Assembly (NCBI GenBank): GCA_018268715.1
Contig: JAFDVZ010000007.1
Location: 62,001-126,000 of the forward strand
DNA: 64,000 nucleotides
Source: Acidobacteriota bacterium
Lineage (GTDB): Bacteria; Acidobacteriota; Terriglobia; Bryobacterales; Bryobacteraceae
Direction of reading: 5' to 3'
Positions 34,000 through 43,955 of the stretch are shown here, one piece after another. A program made the position numbers and the translations under genes. Below the pieces are notes generated by a model that saw only the letters and a list, made by a program, of their open reading frames with translations, was not told the origin of the DNA and ran no database searches. Within the stretch, counting starts at the first letter, position 1, and each line of letters begins with the position of its first letter.

Positions 34000-35854
34000 A
34001 CTCGCGCGGGATCCTGCCCTTCAGGGCGTCGTCGACGGAAACCTGGTTGCGTTCGAGCGTTTCGCCGAGCACCTGGTCGAGCCCCACCTTGGCCCGCGCA
34101 TAGGCCGCCAGCGCCGACACCTCCGCCGACTGCGCGTTCACCAGGCTCCGCTGCGCGACGATCACGTCATTGAACGTCGACCCGCCCAGCCGGAAGCTCT
34201 GCTGGATCTTCTCGAGCAACTGCTCCTGCAGCGTGCGGGTGTCCACCGCCGCCGAATAGCGCGCCCGCGCCTGCTTGAGCGCGACCAGTTGGTTGGAGAT
34301 ATCGACCACGATCTGGTTCAGGTCCCGTCGGTTGCTCAACTCGCCCTGCCGCAGTTGCAGTTGATCGATGCCGAAGTCGCCCTGGTTGACGCGGTTGCCG
34401 AGGCTGCCTTGAAACAGCACCGCCGCCCGATTGTTCGGGAAGTTGCGACGGAACACCTGCCCGGCCGCCGTGCCGAAGCCGCCGACAAAGTAGGGATCCG
34501 GCGCCTCCCCGTAATAGGGGTGCGATTCGCCCGCCAGGCCGCTGTTGTAGGTCTGCGCGAGTCCCACCAGCGTCGGCAGGATGCCGTTCGCCGTGCCCAG
34601 CGCGGAGATCTCCGCGTTGTCCATGCGGACCTTTCCCGCCGCCACATCGGGCCGCTTGGCGAGCGCCCGCGCCACCAGGTCGCGCAACGGCGGCAGATCG
34701 TCAGTGGCGGGAACCTCGATGCGGTCGATCGGGACGATGGAGGCCGCGTCGAGCAGCGGGTCTTGCAGGCCATTGCGGCTCAGCACGTTCTTGAGCTGAT
34801 TCTCCTGCTGGCGGACATTCGACGCCGCCACGTTGTAATCCTGCTGGCGGGTGCTCACCTCCAGACGCGCCCGGTAGATGTCGGCCTGCGACAGCACGCC
34901 CAGCCGGATCTCGTTCTGCGTGTCCTCGTGAAAGCGCTTGGCCACGTCGAGGGCGCGCTGCCGCGACTTCAACGTCTCATCCGCGCTCACCAGTCCCCAG
35001 TATTGATTGAGGACATTCGCCACCAGGTCGAGCAATTGCGAGCGGAACGTCTCCGCCGAAGCCCCCACATTCCGCCGGGCCACCGTGATGCCGCGGCTGT
35101 TCACCGCCACGCCGAAGCCCGACAGGAAATTGTGCTGGACGTACAGGTACAGGCGCGGCGCCACTGACGGGTTCAGGATGTTGGTGGGCGCGTTCTCCCG
35201 CAGGTAGGATTCGTTGAAGCGCACCTGGACGTAGCCGCCCGTGATCAAGCCCTGCTGCACCGACGTGTTGTACAGACGCTGCGTGTCCACCACCGCGCTG
35301 GTCTGGCTCTGCACCGTGTTCGCCTGCGGCGATGTCGTGTGCGAGAACAACGTGGTGTGTTGCAGCACCGGGTCGAGGTTCGCCGTCACGGGGCCAATCT
35401 GCGACACCGCCGCGCCGCCTCCGCCTCCACCCGAACTGCTCGATCCGCTCGACAATCCCGCGCTCGCCTGGCTGCCCGCCACACCCTGGCCGCTCGCCAC
35501 GCTGCCGATCTGCGAACTGCCGCTCGTGACGCCGCGCAGAGGTCCGCCCGCTTCGGCGCGCTCCAGCCGCCACTCGGCCGCCAGCGGTCCATAACGGCTG
35601 ACCTCGAGATCCAGGTTGTTTTCGATGGCCAGCGCGATGGCGTCCTGCGCCGTCAGGTACAGCTTGCCGCCGCGGATCAGCTGGTTGAGGCGCGGCGTAT
35701 TCGCCAACCGCGCGGGCGGCGCCGTGACGGCCAGGTACGGCCTCCACAGCGCGGGCGCCTTCGGCTCGTTCAACACGATCGGCGACGTCTGTTGTCCATA
35801 CAGCATCGCGCCGCTCATCGCCACGGCGGCGATACGCGTCAATCCCGCCTTCAT
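33974..35854 (-). CDS. TolC-family outer-membrane efflux protein (second gene of pair)
   Basis: A 626-residue outer-membrane factor, longer than classic TolC (about 470-500). It has an N-terminal signal (MKAGLTRIAAVAMSGAMLYG). The TolC helical repeats start at DAIALAIENNLDLEVSRYG and recur as ANVLNQYWGLVSADETL and ANGILPTLVG near the second half. A Ser/Gly-rich linker (about residues 110-155, with SSGSSSSGGGGGG) interrupts the region after the first helix. Its ATG overlaps the stop of the upstream TolC paralogue as ATGA. With the divergent ADOP permease it suggests a tripartite export system, although no membrane-fusion protein or ATPase is adjacent. Confidence 0.85.
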   Translation of the reverse strand: MKAGLTRIAAVAMSGAMLYGQQTSPIVLNEPKAPALWRPYLAVTAPPARLANTPRLNQLIRGGKLYLTAQDAIALAIENNLDLEVSRYGPLAAEWRLERAEAGGPLRGVTSGSSQIGSVASGQGVAGSQASAGLSSGSSSSGGGGGGAAVSQIGPVTANLDPVLQHTTLFSHTTSPQANTVQSQTSAVVDTQRLYNTSVQQGLITGGYVQVRFNESYLRENAPTNILNPSVAPRLYLYVQHNFLSGFGVAVNSRGITVARRNVGASAETFRSQLLDLVANVLNQYWGLVSADETLKSRQRALDVAKRFHEDTQNEIRLGVLSQADIYRARLEVSTRQQDYNVAASNVRQQENQLKNVLSRNGLQDPLLDAASIVPIDRIEVPATDDLPPLRDLVARALAKRPDVAAGKVRMDNAEISALGTANGILPTLVGLAQTYNSGLAGESHPYYGEAPDPYFVGGFGTAAGQVFRRNFPNNRAAVLFQGSLGNRVNQGDFGIDQLQLRQGELSNRRDLNQIVVDISNQLVALKQARARYSAAVDTRTLQEQLLEKIQQSFRLGGSTFNDVIVAQRSLVNAQSAEVSALAAYARAKVGLDQVLGETLERNQVSVDDALKGRIPRESTIAEPKP

Positions 35855-37746
35855 CGGCGCACCGCCGGCAGCGCGTCGGGAATCGAGGACTGGCGCGCCA
35901 CCCGCCCGTTGGAGGCTTCCTCCATGGACACGCCATTCACCTCGAGCGTCCGGCCCACCGACTCGTCGAAGGCGATCTTGGCGTGCGTGTAATTGGCCAT
36001 CGCCTGAACCTCGGAACTGCGCGTGTTGTTCAGGTCGCGCTCGGCCTGGATCACCAGCGTGAGCTCCGAAACGCCGTACTTGTAGCGGTTCTGTTCGGCC
36101 TTCAGCGTCTCCTCGGCCAACTCTCGGGAAGCCACTGCGTTCTCATACCGCGCCCGCGCCTGCTCCAGTCCGATCAGCGAGTTCTTCACGTCCACGCGCA
36201 CCTGGTTGATGGCCCGCTGCAACTGCAACTCGCTCTGGCGAAGCTGCAACTCGTCGGTCACCAGGTCCGATTGCGCCGCCCGATTGCGGAACGGAATGTT
36301 CAACGAAAAGCCCGCCGAGTAGTTCGGGAAGTTGCGCCGGAACACCTCGCCGAGCAGGTTGCCGTAGCCGCCCACAAAGTAAGGATTCGCCTGGCTCGCG
36401 CCGTTCGACAGCGGATTCAGCGGCCCTGTCAGGCCCGAGTTCTGCAGGTCGACGAAAGCCTGCAACGTCGGCAGCAGCCCGTTCTTCGTGCCGGTCAGGT
36501 TCACCTTGCTGCTTTCAAGATTCAGCCGCAACTGCTCGAGTTCCGGACGTTCCGCGATGGCTTGCGCCACCAGCTCCGTCACCGGCTTCATCTCATCCTT
36601 GGCGGGTACCACGATGCGGTCGAGCGGGATGATGTGCACCTCGTCGAGCCACGCGCTGGCCACGCCCGTGCGGCTCAACGCGTTCTTCAGGATCGTCTCC
36701 TGCTGCGCGACGTTGGTCTGCGAGATCAGCAGGTCCTGCTTGCCGGTGGCGACCTCCGCCGCCGCCCGCGTCACCTCGATGCGCGAAATCGCCCCCAACT
36801 CGGCCTGCTTCTTGTTATCGTCCAGCAGCCGTTCGCTGGTGGCGAGCGCGGTCTGCTTGATGTGGACGTCCTCGTTGAAACTGACCAGATCCCAGTACAG
36901 ATTCAGGATCGCGTTGACGGTGGTGACCACCTGCCGCTTCAACTGCAGGTCCGTCACCTTCAGGTTGTTCTTGGCCACTCGGATGTTGCGATTGTTCACC
37001 GGCACGCCGAAGCCCTGCAGCAGGTTCTGCGTGATGTACAGGTCCAGGTAACCACTGGTGGACGGGTTCAGGAACGGCGCCGGCGAGTTCACCCGGCTGC
37101 GCGAACTCCCGAAAGTGAGGCTCGCCGACGTCCCGGTCAGAAACTGCTGTTCGTAGCCGAACTGGAACTGCCGCTGATCGTTGGTGAGCGCCGTCGTCTG
37201 GCTCAGGATCGTGTTGCTGAGCGGCGTGGTCAGGTGCTGGAAGTTGCCGTAGGCGAACACCACCGGGTCCAGTTGCGGAGGCGTCGGGCCGTACTGGATG
37301 ACAATGCCGCCGCCCGACCCAACGCCCGCGCCGCCGCTCAGGCCGTTGCTGTTGACGCTGACGCCCGCCAGGCTGACGCTGACCGGACCCGGCGTGATGG
37401 CCGTATCCACGCCGCGCAGAAAGCCGCCTCCCTGCGCGCGCCGCAGCACCTCCCGCGCAAGCGGCGGACCGTAGCGTTGGATCGCGATGTCGAGGTTATT
37501 CTCGAGCACCAGCGCGATGACGTCCTGCACCGACAGGTACAGGTTCCCGCCGCGCACCAGCGACTCGAGCCGGGACGAGTTGGTCAGCCGCGCCGGCGAG
37601 ACCATCCGCTTCTGGAAGTTGAACCGGCGGACCACGGGATCCGCGAATCGGACCCGGGCCGGGGTGGATATGGAGACCTCGGATTGCGGAAAACCGGGCA
37701 AAACGGAGGCGATCAGGACGGCGATAAGATTCCGAAAACGGTTCAC
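35851..37746 (-). CDS. TolC-family outer-membrane efflux protein (first gene of pair)
   Basis: A protein of about 631 residues, paralogous to the gene that follows it. Shared elements are RLESLVRGGNLYLSVQDVIA with LVLENNLDIAIQRYGPP, the LYWDLVSFNED stretch, and PNYSAGFSLNIPFRNRAAQSD in the second repeat. The equivalent of the downstream Ser/Gly linker is an SNGLSGGAGVGSGGG stretch. I place the start at GTG 37746, which gives the signal peptide VNRFRNLIAVLIASVLPGFP; a TTG at 37803 is also in frame and no good ribosome-binding site separates them. Stop and next start overlap as ATGA, so the two subunits are likely made together and might form mixed trimers (inference). Confidence 0.82.
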   Translation of the reverse strand: MNRFRNLIAVLIASVLPGFPQSEVSISTPARVRFADPVVRRFNFQKRMVSPARLTNSSRLESLVRGGNLYLSVQDVIALVLENNLDIAIQRYGPPLAREVLRRAQGGGFLRGVDTAITPGPVSVSLAGVSVNSNGLSGGAGVGSGGGIVIQYGPTPPQLDPVVFAYGNFQHLTTPLSNTILSQTTALTNDQRQFQFGYEQQFLTGTSASLTFGSSRSRVNSPAPFLNPSTSGYLDLYITQNLLQGFGVPVNNRNIRVAKNNLKVTDLQLKRQVVTTVNAILNLYWDLVSFNEDVHIKQTALATSERLLDDNKKQAELGAISRIEVTRAAAEVATGKQDLLISQTNVAQQETILKNALSRTGVASAWLDEVHIIPLDRIVVPAKDEMKPVTELVAQAIAERPELEQLRLNLESSKVNLTGTKNGLLPTLQAFVDLQNSGLTGPLNPLSNGASQANPYFVGGYGNLLGEVFRRNFPNYSAGFSLNIPFRNRAAQSDLVTDELQLRQSELQLQRAINQVRVDVKNSLIGLEQARARYENAVASRELAEETLKAEQNRYKYGVSELTLVIQAERDLNNTRSSEVQAMANYTHAKIAFDESVGRTLEVNGVSMEEASNGRVARQSSIPDALPAVRR

Positions 37747-37934
37747 GACACGATCGCACGTGCAATTGCCAAGCCAACCCACGAGGCGCTGTGTTTCCCG
37801 CAACAGGCGGGTGCGCCGGCTGGCCCGCCTTGTCCGGTTTCGTGCCCGAGTGTCCGATTTCGAGACGGAAGCGCTTCAGGCCGCGCGCCGCCTCACGATG
37901 GAAGCGCCTGAACGGCCAGGCCGCCTCGGTCGTC

Positions 37935-40370
37935 ATGCCGTATATGCGAGCCCTTTCCGACCTGGCGCAGGACGCCCGCTGGGCCATCCGCGGCATGCGT
38001 CGAACCCCCGGATTCACCGCCGTCGCCCTGGTGACCCTGGCGCTCGGCATCGGCGCGAACACCGCGGTTTTCAGCGTGTTGTACGGGGTCTGGCTCTCCC
38101 CGCCCGCCTATCCCCGGCCTCAGGGCTTGGTCGACGTCAGCGGCCAGCAGCGATCCGGCCATCGATTCCTTCGCGGAGCATCCCACCGGGAGTTATCCGA
38201 ATGGCGTTCCCAGACGAAAACGCTTCAGGACTTCGGCGTTCATCGCTACGTGCGTTCGGTGAACATCTCCGGCGAGCCAGGCGCCGAGGAGGCCACCGCC
38301 CACCGTGTCTCATCGAACCTGTTCGACCTTCTGGGCGCCCGCCCCGCGCTGGGCTCCCCGCTCGACTCCGCCGCCGACCGCGCCGCCGGCCCGCGCCAGG
38401 TTCTTATCGGCTACGACTGGTGGCGCCGCCGCTTCGGCGCCGATCCGGGCGTCTTGGGAAGGAACATCCGCGTCGACGGCGAGGCGTTCGCCATCGCGGG
38501 CGTAATGCCGCAAGGCTTCGAATTCCCGCCGATGTCGTCGGCTTCCTACCGGCCCGTCCTCTGGATGTCGCTGAACGCCACTCCGCTGGAGGTGAGCGAC
38601 CCGTCGCTCCACTCGCTCGCCGTCATCGCGCGCCTCCGCGACGGAACATCCATCGGGCAGGCGCGGGCGGAACTCGACGCCATCGCCGCGCGCACAAGCG
38701 TCAACGACGGGTGGGGCGTCACGGTGCGAAGGCTCAACGACAACTCCCCGCTCGACAACGCCCGCCCGTCGCTGGTGCTCCTGATGGCCGCCTCGTCGCT
38801 CGTGCTGTTGGCGGCCTGTGCGAACATCGCCAATCTGCTGTTGGCCAGGGGCGTGGGCCGCGCCAGCCAGATGCGGATGCGCAGGGTTCTCGGCGCTACC
38901 TCGGGCCGCCTGGCGCGCCAGATCCTCACCGAAAGCGCACTGCTGGCGCTCGCTGGAGGCGTGGCCGGCACGCTGCTCGCCTGCGCGCTGCTGCCGGTTC
39001 TCAAGTCCGCTCTGCCCGCCGCCATGCCGCGCGCCAGTCAGATCGCGCTCAGCATTCCGGTGCTCTGCTTTGCCGCCGGAGTCTCCATCGTGACGTCTCT
39101 GCTGTTCGGAGCATTGCCGGCCCTGCGTGGCGGCCGCGACCCGGGCACGACGCTCGCCGGCCGCTCCATCGCCGCGCCCAGCCGCGCCGTCCGCGCGCTC
39201 ATCGCCCTCGAAGTCGCGCTGGCCGTCGTGCTGCTCGCCGGCGCCGGCCTGCTCATCGAAAGCTTCCGCCGCGTGATGAACGTGGACCTCGGCTTCGACC
39301 AGGAACACGCCCTCACCCTGCGCCTCCAGTTGACGAAAAGCCGCTATCCCGACGCGGCGCGCATCGCCAACTTCCGCGACGACCTGCTTCGTCAGGCCGC
39401 GCAACTGCCTGGCGTCCAGTACGCCGGCACGGTGTCCTCACTGCCGATGGGCATCGTCATGCAAGGCCGCGACTTCGAAATCGAAGGCCAACCCGAAACC
39501 AGCCGCGACAAGCCCTTCGCCGACTTCGCGAGCGTCAGCCGGGACTACCTGCGCGCCATGGGCATCGCGCTCGCGCACGGTCGTTACTTCGACCCGAGCG
39601 ACCGGCCGACCCCGTCGCCCGTCGCCATCATCAGTGAATCGCTGGCGAAGGCTCACTGGCCCGCCGGCCAGGCGCTCGGCGCTCACATCCGTTTCGACAA
39701 CGCCTGGTTCACGATTGTAGGAACCGTCGCCGACGTCCGCCAGTATTCGCCCGAACGCGGCGCGCGAGGCGGCACGATCTACGCCCTCAACGAACAACTG
39801 CCGCTAGAAACGCAGAGCGCCGCCATCAGCCGCCTGATCGTACTCGTCCTGCGCACGGCCGGCGACCCCGCTCCAGTCGCCGCCGGGGTGCGTCGCATCG
39901 TGGCCGGAATGGACCAGGATCAACCCATAGCGGACGTGTCCACCATGCGGCAGATAGTGTGGAACACGCTGGCCCCGCGCCGCCTGAACACGTTGCTGGT
40001 GGCCCTGTTCGCCGGCTTGGCGATCGCGCTCGCGGCGGCCGGCGTCTTCGGCGTCACGGCCTATGCGGTGGCGCGCCGCACCCGCGAAATCGGCATCCGC
40101 ATGGCGATGGGCGCGGCTCCCGGCTCGATTCTGCGGATGGTCGCGCGGGAAACATTGCTGACAGCGGCCATCGGCGCCATCGCCGGAGTCGGAGCGGCGG
40201 CCGCCCTGTCGCGCTTCATCGCCGGCTTCCTGTACGGCGTGCAACCGGCCGATCCGCTGATCCTCACGGCAGTCGCGGCGGCGCTCATCGTCATCGTGTC
40301 GGCATCCGCGCTGCCCCCAGCCCGCCGCGCCATGCGAGTCGATCCGGTGGTCGCCCTGCGCCAGGACTAG
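37935..40370 (+). CDS. ADOP-type ABC permease (MacB/FtsX-like, duplicated)
   Basis: An 811-residue permease of the acidobacterial duplicated orphan permease type: two MacB-PCD plus FtsX units in one chain. First unit: TM1 in FTAVALVTLALGIGANTAVF, a periplasmic domain to about 260, then three TMs from LVLLMAASSLVLLAACANIANLLL. Second unit starts AVRALIALEVALAVVLLAGAG, with a second periplasmic domain and a final three-helix FtsX block (LAIALAAAGVFGVTAYAVARRTREIGIRMA). No ATPase gene is adjacent, which is typical of the type. The long N-terminal PadR-like arm of some ADOPs is missing. It is divergent from two TolC-family genes. Export of peptides, lipoproteins or small molecules is possible. 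Confidence 0.9.
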   Translation: MPYMRALSDLAQDARWAIRGMRRTPGFTAVALVTLALGIGANTAVFSVLYGVWLSPPAYPRPQGLVDVSGQQRSGHRFLRGASHRELSEWRSQTKTLQDFGVHRYVRSVNISGEPGAEEATAHRVSSNLFDLLGARPALGSPLDSAADRAAGPRQVLIGYDWWRRRFGADPGVLGRNIRVDGEAFAIAGVMPQGFEFPPMSSASYRPVLWMSLNATPLEVSDPSLHSLAVIARLRDGTSIGQARAELDAIAARTSVNDGWGVTVRRLNDNSPLDNARPSLVLLMAASSLVLLAACANIANLLLARGVGRASQMRMRRVLGATSGRLARQILTESALLALAGGVAGTLLACALLPVLKSALPAAMPRASQIALSIPVLCFAAGVSIVTSLLFGALPALRGGRDPGTTLAGRSIAAPSRAVRALIALEVALAVVLLAGAGLLIESFRRVMNVDLGFDQEHALTLRLQLTKSRYPDAARIANFRDDLLRQAAQLPGVQYAGTVSSLPMGIVMQGRDFEIEGQPETSRDKPFADFASVSRDYLRAMGIALAHGRYFDPSDRPTPSPVAIISESLAKAHWPAGQALGAHIRFDNAWFTIVGTVADVRQYSPERGARGGTIYALNEQLPLETQSAAISRLIVLVLRTAGDPAPVAAGVRRIVAGMDQDQPIADVSTMRQIVWNTLAPRRLNTLLVALFAGLAIALAAAGVFGVTAYAVARRTREIGIRMAMGAAPGSILRMVARETLLTAAIGAIAGVGAAAALSRFIAGFLYGVQPADPLILTAVAAALIVIVSASALPPARRAMRVDPVVALRQD

Positions 40371-40376
40371 CGCCGG

Positions 40377-43300
40377 CTACGTCGTCGAATTGAAACCCTC
40401 CACCACCACCTTCGGAGCCTCGCCGCGAGCGTCGACATCGGCCAACTCGATCGTGACCGTGCGCCGTTCGCCCGGCATCAGCGTCACGTAGTTGTCGCTG
40501 AACAACGCGGGCAGGATGCGGTCGCCCGACTTCTCGCGCACAGGCTTCAGCCGCACCAGCAGCGCGGGCGTAGCCGACGTGTTGCGCAACTCCGTGGTCA
40601 GGATCCACTGGCCGCCCTTCCGCCCGGTCTTCGTCGACGTCTCCAGTTTCACCTTCGGCAGGTCACGAATCGCCCGGTAGTTGCCCTCCTCGGTCCCACG
40701 CCAGTAGAGGTTCTCAGACAGCACGGCGGCGTCCTTCATCAGGCGCAGCCGCACGAAATGAGTCGGCGTCAGCCCCTCCGGAAACTCGATCTTGATCGGC
40801 GACGACACGCTGTCTTCCGGACTATCCACCGTCGCCGACCTTTCCCACTTCACCGCGCCATCCAGGTTCAGAATCTGGATCGAAGCCGTCAGCCCCGTGC
40901 GGTCGCCGGCGCTGTAATTCACCACTTCCACCTGATCGGTCGCCTGATTCCACTGGATATGCAGCGGCTCGGACGCCTTCTTACACCCAAAATAAGCGGC
41001 CGTCGGTTCGAAGAAATAATCGTAAGTCTGCCACACGAAGGAAGGCCACGTGGGATGACTCATCCAGATCAGCAATCCCATGCGATACTTACTCTGCGAC
41101 TCGAACATGGCGCGATGGCCTTCGTAATTGACAAACTGCGCGAGCGTAGTCCACTCGGCCGCGCTCGCCGCTCCGCCATAACTCTTCTCGATGCGGTCCC
41201 GGAACGAGGAAGCCCCCTGCGCGCCGGTCAGCGAAAAGTCGTGCAGCCCCCACATATCGCCCTGCGGCCACATGGCGGACTCAGGCATGGTCGCCTTCAC
41301 GCTATCGAGCGTCATGATGTTCGGCATGCCCAACTCGCTGTGCATCTTCTTGGTCGCCCGCTGCGTATAATAGAACTTCACCGGCATCGCCTGATACGGC
41401 CCATGCCCGCTCACCACGTCATCGGCCGAACTGGGAATATAGTGCATTCCAGGGTGTAACTCGGCGACCGACTCCTGCAGTCCATCCTCAAGCGCCTTCG
41501 GCGGGAAGCCCTCGTTACGTCCGCAGTACAGGCCCACCGAAGCATGCGTCCGAACCATTCGGATCATGTCCCGCGCATTGGCCATGAACATCGCGTCATT
41601 GTCCGGATCCGGCCCGTCCCAGGGATTCGCAAGCCAGAAATCGTGCCAGATCACGATGCCGTTGCGGTCCGCCGCGTCGTACATCTCTTCATCGCCGATC
41701 TGCCCCACCCAGTTACGAACCATGGTGAAGTTCATATCGCGGTGGTAGCGCATGGCGGCCTCGTACTCGCGCGCCCGGTAGCGCAGCATCGACTCGCCAA
41801 ACCCCCAGTTCCCTCCGCGCGGAACAAACCGCCGGCCGTTGATCCACATGCGCAACGCCCCGCCCTGTTCGCTGAAAGTGAACTGCCGAACGCCCGTCTG
41901 AAACGTCTTCGCGTCGGAGACTTTGCCCGCTACCTCGAACTTCAACTCCGTCGCATACAGATTCGGTTCGCCATAGCCGTTGGGCCACCATAGCTTCGGA
42001 TTCTTCAGCCGCAGCGCCGCCTGCGACGACGGATCCAGTTTCACCGTAATCGCCGAGGCTGCGGGAACCGTCACGGGCGTCTCAAATGAGACATCGCCGA
42101 TGCGCCCGCGCAGCGTCCCGAGAATGGCCCGGGAATCGTGGTTGCGCAGCGTCGCCTCCACAGTCAAGTCAGCGCGCGTCGTATCTCCCAACGGCAGCAC
42201 AGTATTGACAAACGGATTCTCCAGCGTCACCGGGCCTGACTGAGTCAGATAGACATCGTTCCATATACCCGTATTACGGCCGCGGATCGTAGGAATCCAG
42301 TCCCAGCCGATCGAAGCATGGTAAGTCGGGTTATCCGCGCCGAGAATCCCGCCGTTCTTATCGGGATTCAGAAAAGTCTTCTGCTTGACGCTGCCCGGAT
42401 TCGCATTCTTCTCCACGCGCACGGCCAGCGCGTTCTTCTCACCGGACTTGATGCGGTCGGTGACGTCGAAGCGCGCCCGCAGGAATCCGCCCTCGATGCG
42501 CCCCAACTTCTCGCCATTCAGATAGACGTCCGCTTTCCAGTTAATCCCATCGAAATTCAGCCAGACCCGTTTGCCCGGCGCGGCCGCCGGCGCGGTGAAC
42601 TCATCCCGATACCAGAAATCGGCATAGAAGAAGGAGTCCGAAATGATGACCTGGTTATCGCCGTAGTTAGGATCGGCCAACACGCCGGCGTTGTAATAAC
42701 TCGTCAACGTCGTGCCCGGAACCGTAGCCGGAACCCAGGCGGAATCCGCAAAGCCCGGCTTCGATAACTCGCTCCCGCTCGCCGCCACCTGGGAATCCCG
42801 CTGCACGCTCCACCCGCCGCCCGCCAGATCCTGCCGACCATCGGCTCTCGGCGCCGCGAGCGCATGCGCCACGGGAACCGGACCGCCCCGGCCGAACACC
42901 TCGAGTTCACTCAGGATATAGCCCTCGGGCGCCGCCGCCCGGCTCATTAACACCCGCACATACCGCGCCTGAACCGGCTGCGCCAGCTTGACGTCGTCCA
43001 CCGCGCCCGACCCTGCCGCAAGCGTCTGAATCGTCCGCCAACTCCGCGCGTCGTCGGAGGCCTGCACCGCCGCCTCAGCCGCCCGCCGGATCCAACTCAG
43101 CGTCACGCGATCGAACGTGCAGGTCGCGCCGAGGTCGACATACACCCACTCCTCGCCCGTCCCCGCGCTCTTCCACGCGCTCGTGAAATCGAACGGTCCG
43201 CCCACCCGCACCCGCTGTCCCGTGCGGAAAAACCGCAGGCTCGAAGCATACCAGCCCGTCGCCGACCCCTCGAAGGCCACCCGATAGATCCTGCTCCGCG

Positions 43301-43859
43301 ACGCCTCCTTGAGCGGCACGGAGTTCCAGGACGGCGCGGAAGCGTCGCCCTTCGTGTTAGTCCCCTTCGCCCGGCCGAGTTCCGTCCACGACTGCCCGTC
43401 ATCGGACCCCGAAATCACCATCGACCAAGCCCCGCCCCGCGACCGAGCATCCACGTCGATGCGATCCACCTCGAGCGCCGCCTCGCCCCCGCGAAGCTCG
43501 ATCTGCACCCACGCCCCCGGCGCGCGCAACTCGACCCCGGTCACCGGATTATCATCGACCAGCCCCTCGCGCTCTTCTTTCTTGAGCTCACCCTTCGCCG
43601 TCGCGACGGCAATCCATCGCGGAAGCCGCGTCTCCTTAATCCCATCGGTGACCAGTTGCGGAGTTAGGTTATAGTCATAACTCGACGAGTGGAAAGCCGG
43701 CCGTCGCAACGCCAGATTCCGGTAAGTCGTCGAATCGATCTTGAACGTTGGACCGAAGTAATCCTTGGGATCGCCTGGATACACGCCGATTCCGCGCGTG
43801 TAACTCTGCGCCGAAACACTGAGTGCCGCCATGAAGCCAATGGAAAGTAATGATCGCAT
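40377..43859 (-). CDS. Secreted GH2-family glycoside hydrolase with discoidin-like domains
   Basis: An 1160-residue exported enzyme (signal MRSLLSIGFMAALSVSAQ). Residues about 45-330 hold two F5/8-type C (discoidin) modules (ALRRPAFHSSSYDYNLTPQLV, VTLSWIRRAAEAAVQASDD). The GH2 part follows: sugar-binding domain with GINWKADVYLNGEKLG, immunoglobulin-like domain, and a TIM barrel in which the acid/base Glu is in YCGRNEGFPP and the nucleophile Glu is in HSELGMPNIM. It resembles exo-beta-glucosaminidase or beta-mannosidase-type GH2 members, so beta-linked amino sugar or mannose is plausible. Specificity is not proven. It ends close to the ADOP gene (convergent). Confidence 0.85.
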   Translation of the reverse strand: MRSLLSIGFMAALSVSAQSYTRGIGVYPGDPKDYFGPTFKIDSTTYRNLALRRPAFHSSSYDYNLTPQLVTDGIKETRLPRWIAVATAKGELKKEEREGLVDDNPVTGVELRAPGAWVQIELRGGEAALEVDRIDVDARSRGGAWSMVISGSDDGQSWTELGRAKGTNTKGDASAPSWNSVPLKEASRSRIYRVAFEGSATGWYASSLRFFRTGQRVRVGGPFDFTSAWKSAGTGEEWVYVDLGATCTFDRVTLSWIRRAAEAAVQASDDARSWRTIQTLAAGSGAVDDVKLAQPVQARYVRVLMSRAAAPEGYILSELEVFGRGGPVPVAHALAAPRADGRQDLAGGGWSVQRDSQVAASGSELSKPGFADSAWVPATVPGTTLTSYYNAGVLADPNYGDNQVIISDSFFYADFWYRDEFTAPAAAPGKRVWLNFDGINWKADVYLNGEKLGRIEGGFLRARFDVTDRIKSGEKNALAVRVEKNANPGSVKQKTFLNPDKNGGILGADNPTYHASIGWDWIPTIRGRNTGIWNDVYLTQSGPVTLENPFVNTVLPLGDTTRADLTVEATLRNHDSRAILGTLRGRIGDVSFETPVTVPAASAITVKLDPSSQAALRLKNPKLWWPNGYGEPNLYATELKFEVAGKVSDAKTFQTGVRQFTFSEQGGALRMWINGRRFVPRGGNWGFGESMLRYRAREYEAAMRYHRDMNFTMVRNWVGQIGDEEMYDAADRNGIVIWHDFWLANPWDGPDPDNDAMFMANARDMIRMVRTHASVGLYCGRNEGFPPKALEDGLQESVAELHPGMHYIPSSADDVVSGHGPYQAMPVKFYYTQRATKKMHSELGMPNIMTLDSVKATMPESAMWPQGDMWGLHDFSLTGAQGASSFRDRIEKSYGGAASAAEWTTLAQFVNYEGHRAMFESQSKYRMGLLIWMSHPTWPSFVWQTYDYFFEPTAAYFGCKKASEPLHIQWNQATDQVEVVNYSAGDRTGLTASIQILNLDGAVKWERSATVDSPEDSVSSPIKIEFPEGLTPTHFVRLRLMKDAAVLSENLYWRGTEEGNYRAIRDLPKVKLETSTKTGRKGGQWILTTELRNTSATPALLVRLKPVREKSGDRILPALFSDNYVTLMPGERRTVTIELADVDARGEAPKVVVEGFNSTT

Positions 43860-43955
43860 TGCGGGCTATTCCTTGAATCGCGCATTTCGGACATGCGTGT
43901 TCGAATAGCCAGTATATCGGTCCCGCGCGGCCGCTGGCGGCGCCGGTTCGATACC

